Shown here: positions 1 through 9,409 of the stretch, piece after piece
How positions within the stretch are numbered: position 1 is the first letter of the stretch
Layout of the letters: every line of letters begins with the position of its first letter
Origin: an uncultured bacterium
GTDB lineage: Bacteria; Verrucomicrobiota; Kiritimatiellia; CAIKKV01; CAITUY01
Direction: 5' to 3'
NCBI GenBank assembly: GCA_903958395.1
Contig: CAJBSZ010000152.1
Coordinates: forward strand, 1-42,746
Length of the DNA: 42,746 bases
The notes under the pieces: model-generated
The model's database searches: none
What the model was told of the DNA's origin: nothing
Seen by the model: the letters and a program-made list of their open reading frames with translations, nothing else
Translations under genes and position numbers: made by a program

Positions 1-958
1 CGGCGCCCTTCCAGATATTGTCGCCCGCGCACCAGAGAACCAGTCCATTTTCCACGCTTGAATCCTTGCGGATGCGTCCCACGAGGACATCGTACTGGCC
101 GGTCGCCTGGAGCGGCATCGGGTAGACTGCATTTTTCGGGTCATCTTCCAGTCGCACGCCCGGTGTTTTGGCCAGAAGCGCCCTGGCTTGATCCGGGGAG
201 AGCGGTTTTTCAAGTTCCACATGGATGGCGATGCTGTGGCTGTTAAAGACCGGCACGCGAACACAGGTGGTGGCCACCCGGATGGAGGCGTCGAGGATCT
301 TGTGGGTTTCCTTGCGCATCTTGATTTCCTCGGTGGTTTCGCCCGAGTCGTCCTTGAATGACCCGACGCAGGGGATCAGGTTGAAGGCGATCTGATGCGG
401 ATACACTTCGCGCAGCAGGGGCTGTCCGGCGGCCCACGCCCTGGCCTGGGCTTCCAATTCCCGGACGGCTGAGCTTCCCGTGCCTGAGACGGCCTGGTAG
501 GTGGTGGCGATCAGGCGTTTGATTTTGGCAGCCTTGTGGATAGCCACCAGCGGCATCAGGGCGATGATGGTGCTGCAATTCGGATTGGCGATGAACCCCT
601 GGTGGTCTTTCAGCGCTTCCGGATTGATTTCAGGGATCACCAGGGGAACCCGGGGATCCATGCGGAAATCATCGCCGTTATCCACCACGATGCACCCGCG
701 TTTCACAGCCTCCCAGCCGAGTGTCTGGGACGCGCCCTTGGCGCCCTCGGTTCCCGCGAAAAAGGCGAAGTCCATTCCTTCGAACGCCTCGGGAGCGGCG
801 ACCTTGACGGGATAGCTTTCCCCGTCAACCAGTTCGGTTCGCTCGCTCCGGGCCAGAATGGTGAGCGACTGGACGGGAAAATTCCTTTTCTTGAGCAGGC
901 GGATCATTTCTGTTCCGACCGCACCGATTCCGACTACGCAAACATTGTATTTTTTCAT
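1..958 (-). CDS. asd: Aspartate-semialdehyde dehydrogenase (3' end runs off the window start)
   Basis: Reverse-strand translation from ATG at 958: MKKYNVCVVGIGAVGTEMIRLLKKRNFPVQSLTILARSERTELVDG...FFAGTEGAKGASQ...IVVDNGDDFRMDPRVPLVIPEINPEAL...GFIANPNCSTIIALMPL; the NPNCST active-site motif is present. Confidence 0.93.
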   Translation of the reverse strand, partial: MKKYNVCVVGIGAVGTEMIRLLKKRNFPVQSLTILARSERTELVDGESYPVKVAAPEAFEGMDFAFFAGTEGAKGASQTLGWEAVKRGCIVVDNGDDFRMDPRVPLVIPEINPEALKDHQGFIANPNCSTIIALMPLVAIHKAAKIKRLIATTYQAVSGTGSSAVRELEAQARAWAAGQPLLREVYPHQIAFNLIPCVGSFKDDSGETTEEIKMRKETHKILDASIRVATTCVRVPVFNSHSIAIHVELEKPLSPDQARALLAKTPGVRLEDDPKNAVYPMPLQATGQYDVLVGRIRKDSSVENGLVLWCAGDNIWKGA

Positions 959-968
959 GATTATTTCC

Positions 969-2051
969 TTACACACGTTCTGCAACCAGATCCCCGACCT
1001 GGGTGGTTGAATATCCCATTTTCCCGGCCGCCATGCTTTTCAGCTTGGTGCCGGTGACCGCCATGACCGCCTTTTCGATATCCCGGGCCGCCTCAACCTC
1101 GCCGAGGTGCTCGAGCATCATCATCCCGGCGCAGATGGCTGCCATCGGGTTGATCACGTTCTTGCCCCGGTACTTCGGCGCGGAGCCGCCCATCGGCTCG
1201 AACATGCTGACGCCCTCGGGATTGATATTACCGCCGGCGGCGATGCCCAGTCCGCCCTGTGTGATGGCGGCCAGGTCGGTGATGATATCGCCGAACATAT
1301 TGGCGGTGACCAGGATGTCGAACCATTCCGGACTTTTCACCATCCACATGCAGGTGGCATCCACATGATAATATTCACGCTTGATGTCCGGGAATTCCGC
1401 CTCGCCCATTTCGTTGAAGGCGCGATCCCAGAGGTCGAACACATAGGTCAGGACATTGGTTTTGCCGACCAGCGCCAGGGTGTTGTGGTCGCCCACGCCA
1501 CGGGCTTTCTTGCCGTATTTCCGGGCGTACTGGAAAGCCCAGCGAAGACAGCGATCCACCTGGGCCCGACTATAGAGCATGTTCTGAACGGCGACCTCGT
1601 GCGGGGTGCCCTTCATCATGAATCCACCGGCTCCGGTGTAGACATCGCCGGAGTTTTCCCGGATCACGACATAATCAATATCCTTGGGCCCCTTGTCCTT
1701 GATGGGGGTTTCGACTCCGGGATACAGGCGGACGGGCCGCAGGTTGATATACTGATCCAGCTCGAAGCGGAGGCGCAGCAGGATCCCTTTTTCGAGGATC
1801 CCCGGCTTGACGTCAGGATGGCCGATGGCGCCGAGATAGATGGAGTGGAACTGCTTCAATTCCGGTACGGCGGAGTCGGGGAGCACCTCCCCGGTACGCA
1901 GGTAACGATCCCCGCCGAAATCAAACTCCACAAGATCCAGCTTGAAGTTGTGTTTGGCGGCGGCGACGGTGAGGACCTTGAGTCCTTCGTTCACCACTTC
2001 GGGGCCGGTTCCGTCCCCGGGCAGAACTGCGATTTTATAAGTTTTGCTCAT
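969..2051 (-). CDS. leuB: 3-isopropylmalate dehydrogenase (isocitrate/isopropylmalate dehydrogenase family)
   Basis: MSKTYKIAVLPGDGTGPEVV...RENSGDVYTG...TANMFGDIITDLAA...GGSAPKYRGKNVINPMA; adjacent to asd. Start chosen at 2051 rather than the longer ORF start. Confidence 0.9.
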   Translation of the reverse strand: MSKTYKIAVLPGDGTGPEVVNEGLKVLTVAAAKHNFKLDLVEFDFGGDRYLRTGEVLPDSAVPELKQFHSIYLGAIGHPDVKPGILEKGILLRLRFELDQYINLRPVRLYPGVETPIKDKGPKDIDYVVIRENSGDVYTGAGGFMMKGTPHEVAVQNMLYSRAQVDRCLRWAFQYARKYGKKARGVGDHNTLALVGKTNVLTYVFDLWDRAFNEMGEAEFPDIKREYYHVDATCMWMVKSPEWFDILVTANMFGDIITDLAAITQGGLGIAAGGNINPEGVSMFEPMGGSAPKYRGKNVINPMAAICAGMMMLEHLGEVEAARDIEKAVMAVTGTKLKSMAAGKMGYSTTQVGDLVAERV

Positions 2052-2155
2052 GAGATATTCCTTTTTCAAACTTTCCATCCTGCATCAGATGGCGTGGCAT
2101 GCTACCTGCCCCCGAAGAGGGAGTCCAGTCAAACTTGCTGCGTCTGCCCCAAGCA

Positions 2156-2184
2156 TTGACAGGACGGGGCGGCGCCGATACGAT
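2156..2184 (+). promoter_or_regulatory. Candidate sigma70-type promoter: TTGACA - 17 nt - TACGAT
   Basis: Exact TTGACA at 2156-2161, 17-nt spacer, TACGAT at 2179-2184 (4/6 match to TATAAT), 28 nt upstream of the fmdB-like ATG at 2213. Confidence 0.5.
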
Positions 2185-2212
2185 TTGAGTCTTATTTGGA
2201 ATTGGAGTTACC

Positions 2213-2458
2213 ATGCCGACCTATGATTATGAATGTAAGCAATGCGGCCATTTTGAGGTGTTTCAGAACATCAAGGATGCGAAGCTGAAACGATGTCCCA
2301 CCTGCAAGAAGGCCGTGAAGCGACTGATGGGGGCCGGGGCTGGAATCATTTTTAAAGGCTCAGGGTTTTATCAGACCGATTACCGGAGTTCCAGTTACAA
2401 GAGCGGCGCCAGCGCTGAAACCGGATCGGCCGAGAGCAAGAAAAAATCCGAAGCCTGA
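2213..2458 (+). CDS. FmdB-family zinc ribbon protein
   Basis: MPTYDYECKQCGHFEVFQ...KRCPTCKKAVKRLMGAGAGIIFKGSGFYQTDYR; two CxxC pairs and the 'FKGSGFY.TDY' tail typical of the family. Confidence 0.88.
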   Translation: MPTYDYECKQCGHFEVFQNIKDAKLKRCPTCKKAVKRLMGAGAGIIFKGSGFYQTDYRSSSYKSGASAETGSAESKKKSEA

Positions 2459-2468
2459 AAGGATCGCA

Positions 2469-3170
2469 ATGGCAATTCATATTCAATGTTCAAATTGCGG
2501 CAATCAAAATGACCTGGGCCGTGTGTTTTGCACGTCGTGCGGCCAGAAGCTTAACCTGCAGGACACCTCCATGGCGGATCTGGATGATCGGCGCGAAGTG
2601 GATTACGGAAAGTGGATCCGCGGTTTTCTGGCAGGGGTGGTGATCCTGGGAGTGGGCGGTTTGGCGGGGACAATCTTCTGGCCGGTGAAGACGCCTCCTG
2701 TATTTTTCGAGGCGACTGGTGCGGTGCAGATCCCTATCAAGGCAAAAGCGGCCCGGACCGCGTTGTCCTACAATCGCGAAATCAAGATTGACCTGACGGA
2801 AGGGGAGTTGAATGGATTCCTGGCGGAACGGGCCAAGTCCCGGAAGGTCGGAAAACTGGTGATCGACCTCAAGACAGGCATGTTTGACCTTTATGCCGGA
2901 TTCGACTGGTCGCCGCCCACGAACCTGACCTGGCTGGCCAAGGTGAAAATTCCTGTTTCCATTGACATGCGGGGCGGATTCCAGGCCGGCGTCCTGATGA
3001 TAGAGCGGGGCCGAATCGGGCATCTCCCTCTGCCCGGCTCGTCGAAAAATGTGGTGATTGATTATTTTGCGACTCTATTTCCCGACATTACGGGAGAAAA
3101 GCGGATGGTTTCGTTCCTGAAGAGCGTGGCCATCGAGGACACCAAGGTCACCCTGGTGTTGGCCCCGTGA
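2469..3170 (+). CDS. Zinc-ribbon membrane protein of unknown function
   Basis: N-terminal CSNCGNQND...FCTSCGQKL zinc ribbon, then one TM segment (FLAGVVILGVGGLAGTIFW). Confidence 0.75.
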   Translation: MAIHIQCSNCGNQNDLGRVFCTSCGQKLNLQDTSMADLDDRREVDYGKWIRGFLAGVVILGVGGLAGTIFWPVKTPPVFFEATGAVQIPIKAKAARTALSYNREIKIDLTEGELNGFLAERAKSRKVGKLVIDLKTGMFDLYAGFDWSPPTNLTWLAKVKIPVSIDMRGGFQAGVLMIERGRIGHLPLPGSSKNVVIDYFATLFPDITGEKRMVSFLKSVAIEDTKVTLVLAP

Positions 3171-4438
3171 GGCTTCGAGTGGCGAGGGTGAAGGGTGACG
3201 GCCTGGCCGTTTTCCTTTTGTTGCTATGTCTTTCCCCTGTGCTCGCCGGGTCGGTTATCACCACCAGTGCTTCGGGCCGCTATCGGGTGGTGGGTCCGGA
3301 CACTCTGGAAAACACCGATTATACCCGCTGGGCTGAAGACATGACCCTTCAGGTTGAGCGGTTCCTGGGAATGCCGATTCCCCTGATGCGCGGGAGTGTC
3401 GTGGAGATGGCTCTGGAAAATTCCGGACCGGTATCCGTTTCCTGTTCCCGCAGCGAGGGAAAGCTCCAGCGTGTTCTGGCCCTGTCCCGGACGGGACAGG
3501 TGGAGTACGATTTGATTCAGGAAGGGTTGATCCGGCTGGTGCTGGCCGGGATTGTGGAGCGTCGCCGCCAGGAGGAGGGACTGCCGGATGTGATTCCGGC
3601 GATTCCCCGCTGGTTGAGCGTGGGACTGGCCCTGAATCTTGACAAAGAGCAAGTGGCTCGAAACCGGAAAATCGTGGTGGCCGCTGCGATGGAGCCGGGG
3701 TTGATCCGGGCTTCCACGGTGATGGGGTGGGAGCAACTTCCCGAAGGCTGGCACGGGCGCCAGGCGTTGTGTGGGATTCTGGTGGCGTGGATCAATTCGG
3801 TTCCCGAAGCCCTTGACCGGGTGCTTGAGCGCGTGGTGCGGCAGGAGCCGGTAACGCCCCTGTGGCTTGCCGTGGCGGGAATCCGGACGGATTCTGTGGA
3901 AGGAATGGAAGCCCTTTGGAAGGAGTTCCGGCAGTTGCAGGGTTGCGCCATTCAGGAATTCGGGGGGTTGTCGATGGCTCTGATTGATCAGGTGAAAGCG
4001 GAATTACCCCTTGAATTCAAGTCTCCTGAACCGGTCTGCCTTCACCCCCGCGAGGTCATTGCGGCGCGCAAGAAATGGCCGGGGGCTGTCGCGAATGCGG
4101 CGATGGTCAAAATGGAACGACTTCAAGTGATCACGATAGGGAAGGCTCCGGAACTGGGGGCGTTGACCGATCTGTATGGTCGTTTTTACGAGGGGGTGGC
4201 CTCGGGAGCCTGGGCGCCAATCCTGACCTGGCGCCTGAGTCGCGCCGAAGCCGCCCTGAAGCGGCTGGAAAGCCTGACCCGCGCCCGCGAAGCCTATCTG
4301 GACGAAATGGAGCAGGGAGCGACGGGGAAACGGGAAGGCCCGGCGGCGTTGTCGGGGGTGGGGTTGGTTCCCGAACTTGAAAAAAGCAGGATAGAGTCTT
4401 ATATTGACGGGGCCGAAAAAAGATACCATAAGCCCTGA
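3167..4438 (+). CDS. Hypothetical secreted protein
   Basis: 423 aa with N-terminal hydrophobic signal; overlaps the previous ORF by 4 nt (ATGA) and argH by 1 nt. Confidence 0.7.
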   Translation: MRLRVARVKGDGLAVFLLLLCLSPVLAGSVITTSASGRYRVVGPDTLENTDYTRWAEDMTLQVERFLGMPIPLMRGSVVEMALENSGPVSVSCSRSEGKLQRVLALSRTGQVEYDLIQEGLIRLVLAGIVERRRQEEGLPDVIPAIPRWLSVGLALNLDKEQVARNRKIVVAAAMEPGLIRASTVMGWEQLPEGWHGRQALCGILVAWINSVPEALDRVLERVVRQEPVTPLWLAVAGIRTDSVEGMEALWKEFRQLQGCAIQEFGGLSMALIDQVKAELPLEFKSPEPVCLHPREVIAARKKWPGAVANAAMVKMERLQVITIGKAPELGALTDLYGRFYEGVASGAWAPILTWRLSRAEAALKRLESLTRAREAYLDEMEQGATGKREGPAALSGVGLVPELEKSRIESYIDGAEKRYHKP

Positions 4439-5856
4439 TGGAAAAGGGTAGCAGAGGGAAAGGTTCCATGACATCTCGCAAGATGACACGCAAGACCACG
4501 GTGGGCTCCATTGATCCCGCCGTTCTGGATTTTACCGCCGGAAGCGATCTTCAACTCGATTTAGCGCTGGTTCAAGCCGACTGTATTGGTTCCGCCGCCC
4601 ATGTCATCATGCTGTCCCGCATGCCGGTCCGGCCGAAGGTGATCACGGGAGCCGAGTGCAAGGCGGTGATCCGGGAATTGGGATCGATTATGCAGCGCGC
4701 GGCGACGGGGCAGTTTTCGATATCCCTGGACGATCAGGATGTACACCTGGCGGTGGAGCGGATTCTCACCGCGAAACTCGGCGATCTGGGAAAGAAGATT
4801 CACACCGGCCGAAGCCGGAACGATCAGGTGGCGGTGGATCTTCGTTTGTTCGCGCGGGAAGAACTGATCGGAACGGTCTCCGAGGCTCTGTCTCTGGCAG
4901 GGGTGTTGGTGGGGTTTGCCCAGCGGCATGAAGCGGTTCCCATGGTGGGGCGAACCCATATGCAGCCGGCCATGCCCAGCTCGGTGGGATTATGGGCGTC
5001 GGCGCATGCAGAGAGCCTGCTTGATGATGTCGCCCTGCTCATGGCGGTTTATGATTTGAACGACCAGTGCCCGCTGGGTTCGGCGGCCAGCTATGGCGTC
5101 CCGCTCCCGATTGACCGCGCGCTCACCGCGCGCCTGCTTGGATTCAGCCGGCCGGTTCACAATGTTCTGTATGCCAATAACGCCCGCGGCAAGATCGAGG
5201 CACTGATTCTTCAGGCCATGACGCAGGTGATGCTTTCGCTGTCCCGCCTGGCTCAGGATCTGATGCTGTTCACCCTGCCTGAGTTTGGCTATTTCACCCT
5301 GCCTGCCGAGTACGGGACGGGAAGCAGTATCATGCCGCAGAAGAATAATCCCGATGTGGTCGAACTGGTCCGGGCCCGGGTGGCCCGCGTGATGGCCTGC
5401 GAGCTGGCGGTGATGGACATTGCCCGCAGCCTGCCCAGCGGTTACAATCGTGACCTGCAGGAAACCAAGGGGCCCTTCATGGAGGGAGTGGCCATAACCC
5501 GCTCCTGTCTGCGGAGCATGGCGCAGATGACGGAGCGGATGGAAGTCAATGCCGGGGCGTTGCTGAAGGGGTTTTCGCCCGGGGTTTTCGCCACCGATCG
5601 CGCGCTGGAACTGGTGGGGCGCGGCATGCCGTTCCGGGATGCTTACAATTACATCAAGGCCAACCTGGACGAGCTTGAGACGATGGATGCGGCAAACTCG
5701 GTGTTGAAGAAAACGCATTGGGGTGCACCCGGCGGGCTGGATTTCGGTTGGTACGGGGAACGGATCAAGGCGGGGCGGGAATGGCAGGACGGGGAGTGGA
5801 CCGCCCATTGCAAGGCGGTGTCGAAGTTGATGGGGATCAAATATCCTGTGGCGTGA
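4438..5856 (+). CDS. argH: Argininosuccinate lyase
   Basis: HTGRSRNDQVAVDLRLF, MVGRTHMQPAMPSS, GTGSSIMPQKNNPDVVELVRAR signature motifs of the fumarase/ASL superfamily. Confidence 0.9.
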   Translation: MEKGSRGKGSMTSRKMTRKTTVGSIDPAVLDFTAGSDLQLDLALVQADCIGSAAHVIMLSRMPVRPKVITGAECKAVIRELGSIMQRAATGQFSISLDDQDVHLAVERILTAKLGDLGKKIHTGRSRNDQVAVDLRLFAREELIGTVSEALSLAGVLVGFAQRHEAVPMVGRTHMQPAMPSSVGLWASAHAESLLDDVALLMAVYDLNDQCPLGSAASYGVPLPIDRALTARLLGFSRPVHNVLYANNARGKIEALILQAMTQVMLSLSRLAQDLMLFTLPEFGYFTLPAEYGTGSSIMPQKNNPDVVELVRARVARVMACELAVMDIARSLPSGYNRDLQETKGPFMEGVAITRSCLRSMAQMTERMEVNAGALLKGFSPGVFATDRALELVGRGMPFRDAYNYIKANLDELETMDAANSVLKKTHWGAPGGLDFGWYGERIKAGREWQDGEWTAHCKAVSKLMGIKYPVA

Positions 5857-5909
5857 GTGAGTCCGGAAGGGCAAGACGTGTCGAGTCAGTGAAAGAGAGA
5901 GGGAAATAC

Positions 5910-6653
5910 ATGAACAAAGTCCGAAACTATTTTAGTCTGAGTGTCATGACTGTATTTGCATCATCCGCCGCTGTTTTTGCACAGGCGGCCGGCAAGGATG
6001 ATCTCCTGGCCACGCAACAGGTGCCGTTGTGGGACATGGTGAGCCGGGGTGGCGCGGTGATGGTGGTGCTCGGGCTGATGTCGGTCGTCGGTCTGGCGCT
6101 CGTGATCTACTTTTTTGTTATTTTGCGCCGCAGTCAGGTGGTTCCGCCAGCGCTCCGGGATGATGTTCTCGACAAACTGGAGACGGGCGAATGGGTCGAT
6201 GCCCGATCCGCCTGCGGCTACAAACCCTGCGCCTTTTCGGAGGTTGCCGTTTCAGCGATTGATTATGCCCGGTCCGGTGAGAAGCCGGATCCCGCATTAT
6301 TGAAGGATGTGATTGAAGGAGAGGGCGGGCGGCAGGCGTTGATCATCCAGGGGCAGACCCAGTACCTTTTCGATCTTGCGGTGCTGTCTCCGATGGTGGG
6401 CCTTCTGGGAACGGTGTTTGGAATGATTCACGCCTTTAACGCGGTGGCCCTGGATTTGACCAAGGCCAAACCCATGCTTCTGGCGGCGGGAGTGGGCGAG
6501 GCGCTGGTGGCCACGGCCGCCGGGTTGATTGTCGGCATCCCGACGATGGCATTCTATGCCTTTTTCAGGAACCGGGCGGCCCGGTTGATTGCCGAGCTTG
6601 AGGTGGCGTCCGGCCAGGTTATGAATGTCCTGCTGAGCAAGAGGAGCAAATGA
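5910..6653 (+). CDS. exbB: MotA/TolQ/ExbB-family proton channel protein with N-terminal signal
   Basis: LLGTVFGMIHAFNAVA...GVGEALVATAAGLIVGIPTMAFYAFFRNR is the conserved TolQ/ExbB region; start at ATG 5910. Confidence 0.9.
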   Translation: MNKVRNYFSLSVMTVFASSAAVFAQAAGKDDLLATQQVPLWDMVSRGGAVMVVLGLMSVVGLALVIYFFVILRRSQVVPPALRDDVLDKLETGEWVDARSACGYKPCAFSEVAVSAIDYARSGEKPDPALLKDVIEGEGGRQALIIQGQTQYLFDLAVLSPMVGLLGTVFGMIHAFNAVALDLTKAKPMLLAAGVGEALVATAAGLIVGIPTMAFYAFFRNRAARLIAELEVASGQVMNVLLSKRSK

Positions 6654-7078
6654 ACTTTCGCGGAAGGCACCAGCCCAATCCCATCGCGTTCCAGATTGCG
6701 CCGATGGTGGATTTTTTGCTCGTGTTGCTCTGCTACTCGATCATGAGCCAGATTTTCACGCAATGGGAGGCCGAGTTGGATGTCAAGCTGCCCACGGCAT
6801 CGTCAGCCCAGATCGAGCAGCGGCTTCCGGGCGAAATCATCCTGAACATCATGAAAAACGGGGCGACGGTTGTGAATGGCCGTACCCTGAGCGATTCTGA
6901 ACTGGCCTCGCTGCTCAAGCGCCTGGTGGAGCTGTTTCCGGGTCAGCCGGTCCTGCTTCGGGCTGATAAGCAGACTGACTACGAGCATGTGATCAAGGTT
7001 CTTGATTATTGCAGGCAGGCCGATATCTGGAATGTATCCTTCGCCACGGGGTTGGTGGAGAAGAAAGCCGGGTCGTGA
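6650..7078 (+). CDS. exbD: ExbD/TolR-family biopolymer transport protein
   Basis: NPIAFQIAPMVDFLLVLLCYSIM TM helix with the conserved Asp; ATGA overlap with exbB. Confidence 0.88.
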   Translation: MNFRGRHQPNPIAFQIAPMVDFLLVLLCYSIMSQIFTQWEAELDVKLPTASSAQIEQRLPGEIILNIMKNGATVVNGRTLSDSELASLLKRLVELFPGQPVLLRADKQTDYEHVIKVLDYCRQADIWNVSFATGLVEKKAGS

Positions 7079-9387
7079 AGTCCGTTTGTTCCAGCATTCG
7101 ATTCGTCCTGTATGCCGGCTGCGTCGGGGGAAGCCTTTTTTTTGCGCGACCGTGTTGCGCCCTTGATGCCGCCGAACAGCTCCAATTCGCCGATGGTCTT
7201 TATGCGCGCGGGATGTGGGATACGGCGCTGAAGGAATACCAGGCCTTCCTGGTTCAGAATCCCGATAAAAAAACGGGGAGTGAGGCGGTTTATTACCGCA
7301 TGGGCGAGAGTTTCAGGGCGCTGGGGCGGATCCCGGAGGCCGACGCGGCCTATCAGCGGGCCTATGACGATTATCCCAATGGCGAATTCCATTACCGGGC
7401 CGGCCTGCGCCGTGCGGAATTCCTGGAGCAGGCGGGACAAGGGACGGAGCAGGTTCAGCTTCTCGTGGCCATGCTGGCCTCCACCCCGCCGCCGGATCTC
7501 GGCTCCGCCTGCCGCTACTCGCTGGGCGCCGCGCTTGAGAAGCAGGGAAAGATCACCGAGGCGGTCGAAGCCTATGAGGCGGTGGTGAAGAAATATCCGG
7601 GCACTCCCTTTGTGTCGTATGCCGCCCTTGCCCTGGCCGGCTTGGATCGCAAGGCAGGAGGCGGCCGCAGCGCCGAACTCTACCGGTTGGCGGCCACGAA
7701 TGCGGCCACCCCGCAGGTCGGGGCCGAAGCCTTGTTTCAATTGGGTGATTTTTATTTCGGGCGCAAGGAGTATGAGCAGAGCGCCCGCGCGTATGAACAG
7801 TTGGCGGCGCAGTATCCGGCCGATGGCCGGGTTGCCGAGGCCCGGCTCCAGCAGGCTTGGGCCCTGTATCATGCCCGGCGGTTTTCGGAGGCCCTTCAGC
7901 TTTGCGTCGCGGGGAGGACCGAGGCGTGGTTGTATCTCAAGGGGAATTGCGAACGGCAGCTTTTGAAAAACGACGAAGCAGCGGCCACCTATGCCGAGCT
8001 TTTGAAGGCGTACCCGCAGGGTGCCATGGCCGGTAGCGCCGCGTATGAGCGGGCCCTGGCGTTTTTTAAGCTGGGCCGGTTCCAGGAGGCGATTGATCAG
8101 GCCAGGGGCCTGACGGCTAACGAGAAGATCCGGCGGGATGTGTACTGGCTTCTGGCGGAATCCTGTGCTTCCGTGAAGGATGAGGATGGAGCGGTTCAGA
8201 ATTACCGGCTTCTGGTGGAGCAGTATCCGGGGTCGCCGCTGGCGGGTGACGCCCTGTACAGGCTGGCCCATGGGTTGCAGAAGAAGGGCGATTTCCTGCA
8301 GGCCTCGGAACTGTTCGGGCGGCTGGCTTCCGAATTTCCAACGCATGACCTGGCGGCGCAGGCGGTTTTTGCCCAGGCCTCATGTTTGGGCAAGGCGCAG
8401 AAGCACGAACAGGCTGTGGCCGCTTATGCCCGGCTGGTGGAGAAATTTCCGAAGTGTCCCTTTGTCGAGGATTCGCTTTATCAGAAGGCCACCGTGGAGA
8501 CCTTCCTTCGCCGTGACGCCCGGGCGCTGGAAACCTGGCACGATCTGCTGAGCCGCTTTCCGGCAACCAAATACGGGGCCGATGCCCGGTTCTGGAACGG
8601 AGTGCTCCTGGAAGAAAACGGAAAGTATGAGGACGCTGAGGCGGCGTTCCGGGCCGCGCTGAATGCGGTCCCTCCGCCTTCGGAAGAACTGGTTCAGCGG
8701 GCCCGGTTTCGACTGGCGCTGGTATTGCAGCGGCGTGGAGGGAAGTCTGGTGAGGCGGCGAATTTGTTGCAGGGACTGATGGCGACGCCGATGCGTGATA
8801 AATTCCAGCCCGAATTGGCGGAGTGGCTTGCGGATTACCAGATTGGCCAGCGTGACTATGGCGCGGCGGCGGTGGATGCCGACTGGCTGGCGACCCGGGC
8901 GACATCCGATAACTGGCGCCAGATTGCCTGGTGTCTCAAGGGTAAGGCGCTACTGGGGCAGGGGAAGAACGAGGAAGCCCGGCAGGCGTTCGAGCGGGTT
9001 GTGGGAATCGATTTCAAGAGCCAGGCCCTGGCGGAGGCCTGGTTGAAGCTGGGCGGCTTAACCCTGGCGGCGGGGGATGCGGCGAAGGCGAAGCGTGCGT
9101 TCGAGGAAGCGGCCACGCTGGCAGCCTCCGATACGCTGCTGCCGATCCGGGTTCAGGCGTATGCCGGGATCGGGCGGGCACTGAAGGCCCAGGGTGATTC
9201 TGCCGGGGCCTCGCGTCATTTCCTGAGCGTGGCCGTGCTGTTCGACGACCCGACGCTGGTGCCCGAATGCCTGTATGAGGCCGCGCAGTCGTTTGCCGCC
9301 ATGGGGCGCAAGGACGATGCCGAAAAAGCAAAGAAGGAATTGCTGGATCGCTACCCGGAAAGCGAATGGGCCCGGAAAGTGAAATGA
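7075..9387 (+). CDS. Secreted tetratricopeptide-repeat protein (tol-pal system / YbgF-CpoB-like position)
   Basis: Many TPR-like units (e.g. AVYYRMGESFRALGRIPEADAAYQRAYDDYPNG; ALYRLAHGLQKKGDFLQASELFGRLASEFP). GTG start at 7075 overlaps the exbD stop (GTGA); signal peptide follows. Confidence 0.85.
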   Translation: MKSVCSSIRFVLYAGCVGGSLFFARPCCALDAAEQLQFADGLYARGMWDTALKEYQAFLVQNPDKKTGSEAVYYRMGESFRALGRIPEADAAYQRAYDDYPNGEFHYRAGLRRAEFLEQAGQGTEQVQLLVAMLASTPPPDLGSACRYSLGAALEKQGKITEAVEAYEAVVKKYPGTPFVSYAALALAGLDRKAGGGRSAELYRLAATNAATPQVGAEALFQLGDFYFGRKEYEQSARAYEQLAAQYPADGRVAEARLQQAWALYHARRFSEALQLCVAGRTEAWLYLKGNCERQLLKNDEAAATYAELLKAYPQGAMAGSAAYERALAFFKLGRFQEAIDQARGLTANEKIRRDVYWLLAESCASVKDEDGAVQNYRLLVEQYPGSPLAGDALYRLAHGLQKKGDFLQASELFGRLASEFPTHDLAAQAVFAQASCLGKAQKHEQAVAAYARLVEKFPKCPFVEDSLYQKATVETFLRRDARALETWHDLLSRFPATKYGADARFWNGVLLEENGKYEDAEAAFRAALNAVPPPSEELVQRARFRLALVLQRRGGKSGEAANLLQGLMATPMRDKFQPELAEWLADYQIGQRDYGAAAVDADWLATRATSDNWRQIAWCLKGKALLGQGKNEEARQAFERVVGIDFKSQALAEAWLKLGGLTLAAGDAAKAKRAFEEAATLAASDTLLPIRVQAYAGIGRALKAQGDSAGASRHFLSVAVLFDDPTLVPECLYEAAQSFAAMGRKDDAEKAKKELLDRYPESEWARKVK

Positions 9388-9409
9388 AATCAAACCGATC
9401 TGACAGATT

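Noticed and set aside
1107-2159. 350-aa + strand ORF opposite leuB
   Set aside because: Antisense shadow of leuB; His/Gly-rich translation without domain features.
5718-5909. N-terminal extension of the exbB ORF overlapping argH
   Set aside because: Would overlap the end of argH by >130 nt; ATG at 5910 gives a proper signal peptide.
7006-8346. 446-aa - strand ORF opposite the TPR gene
   Set aside because: Antisense shadow of a well-supported TPR protein; no motifs.
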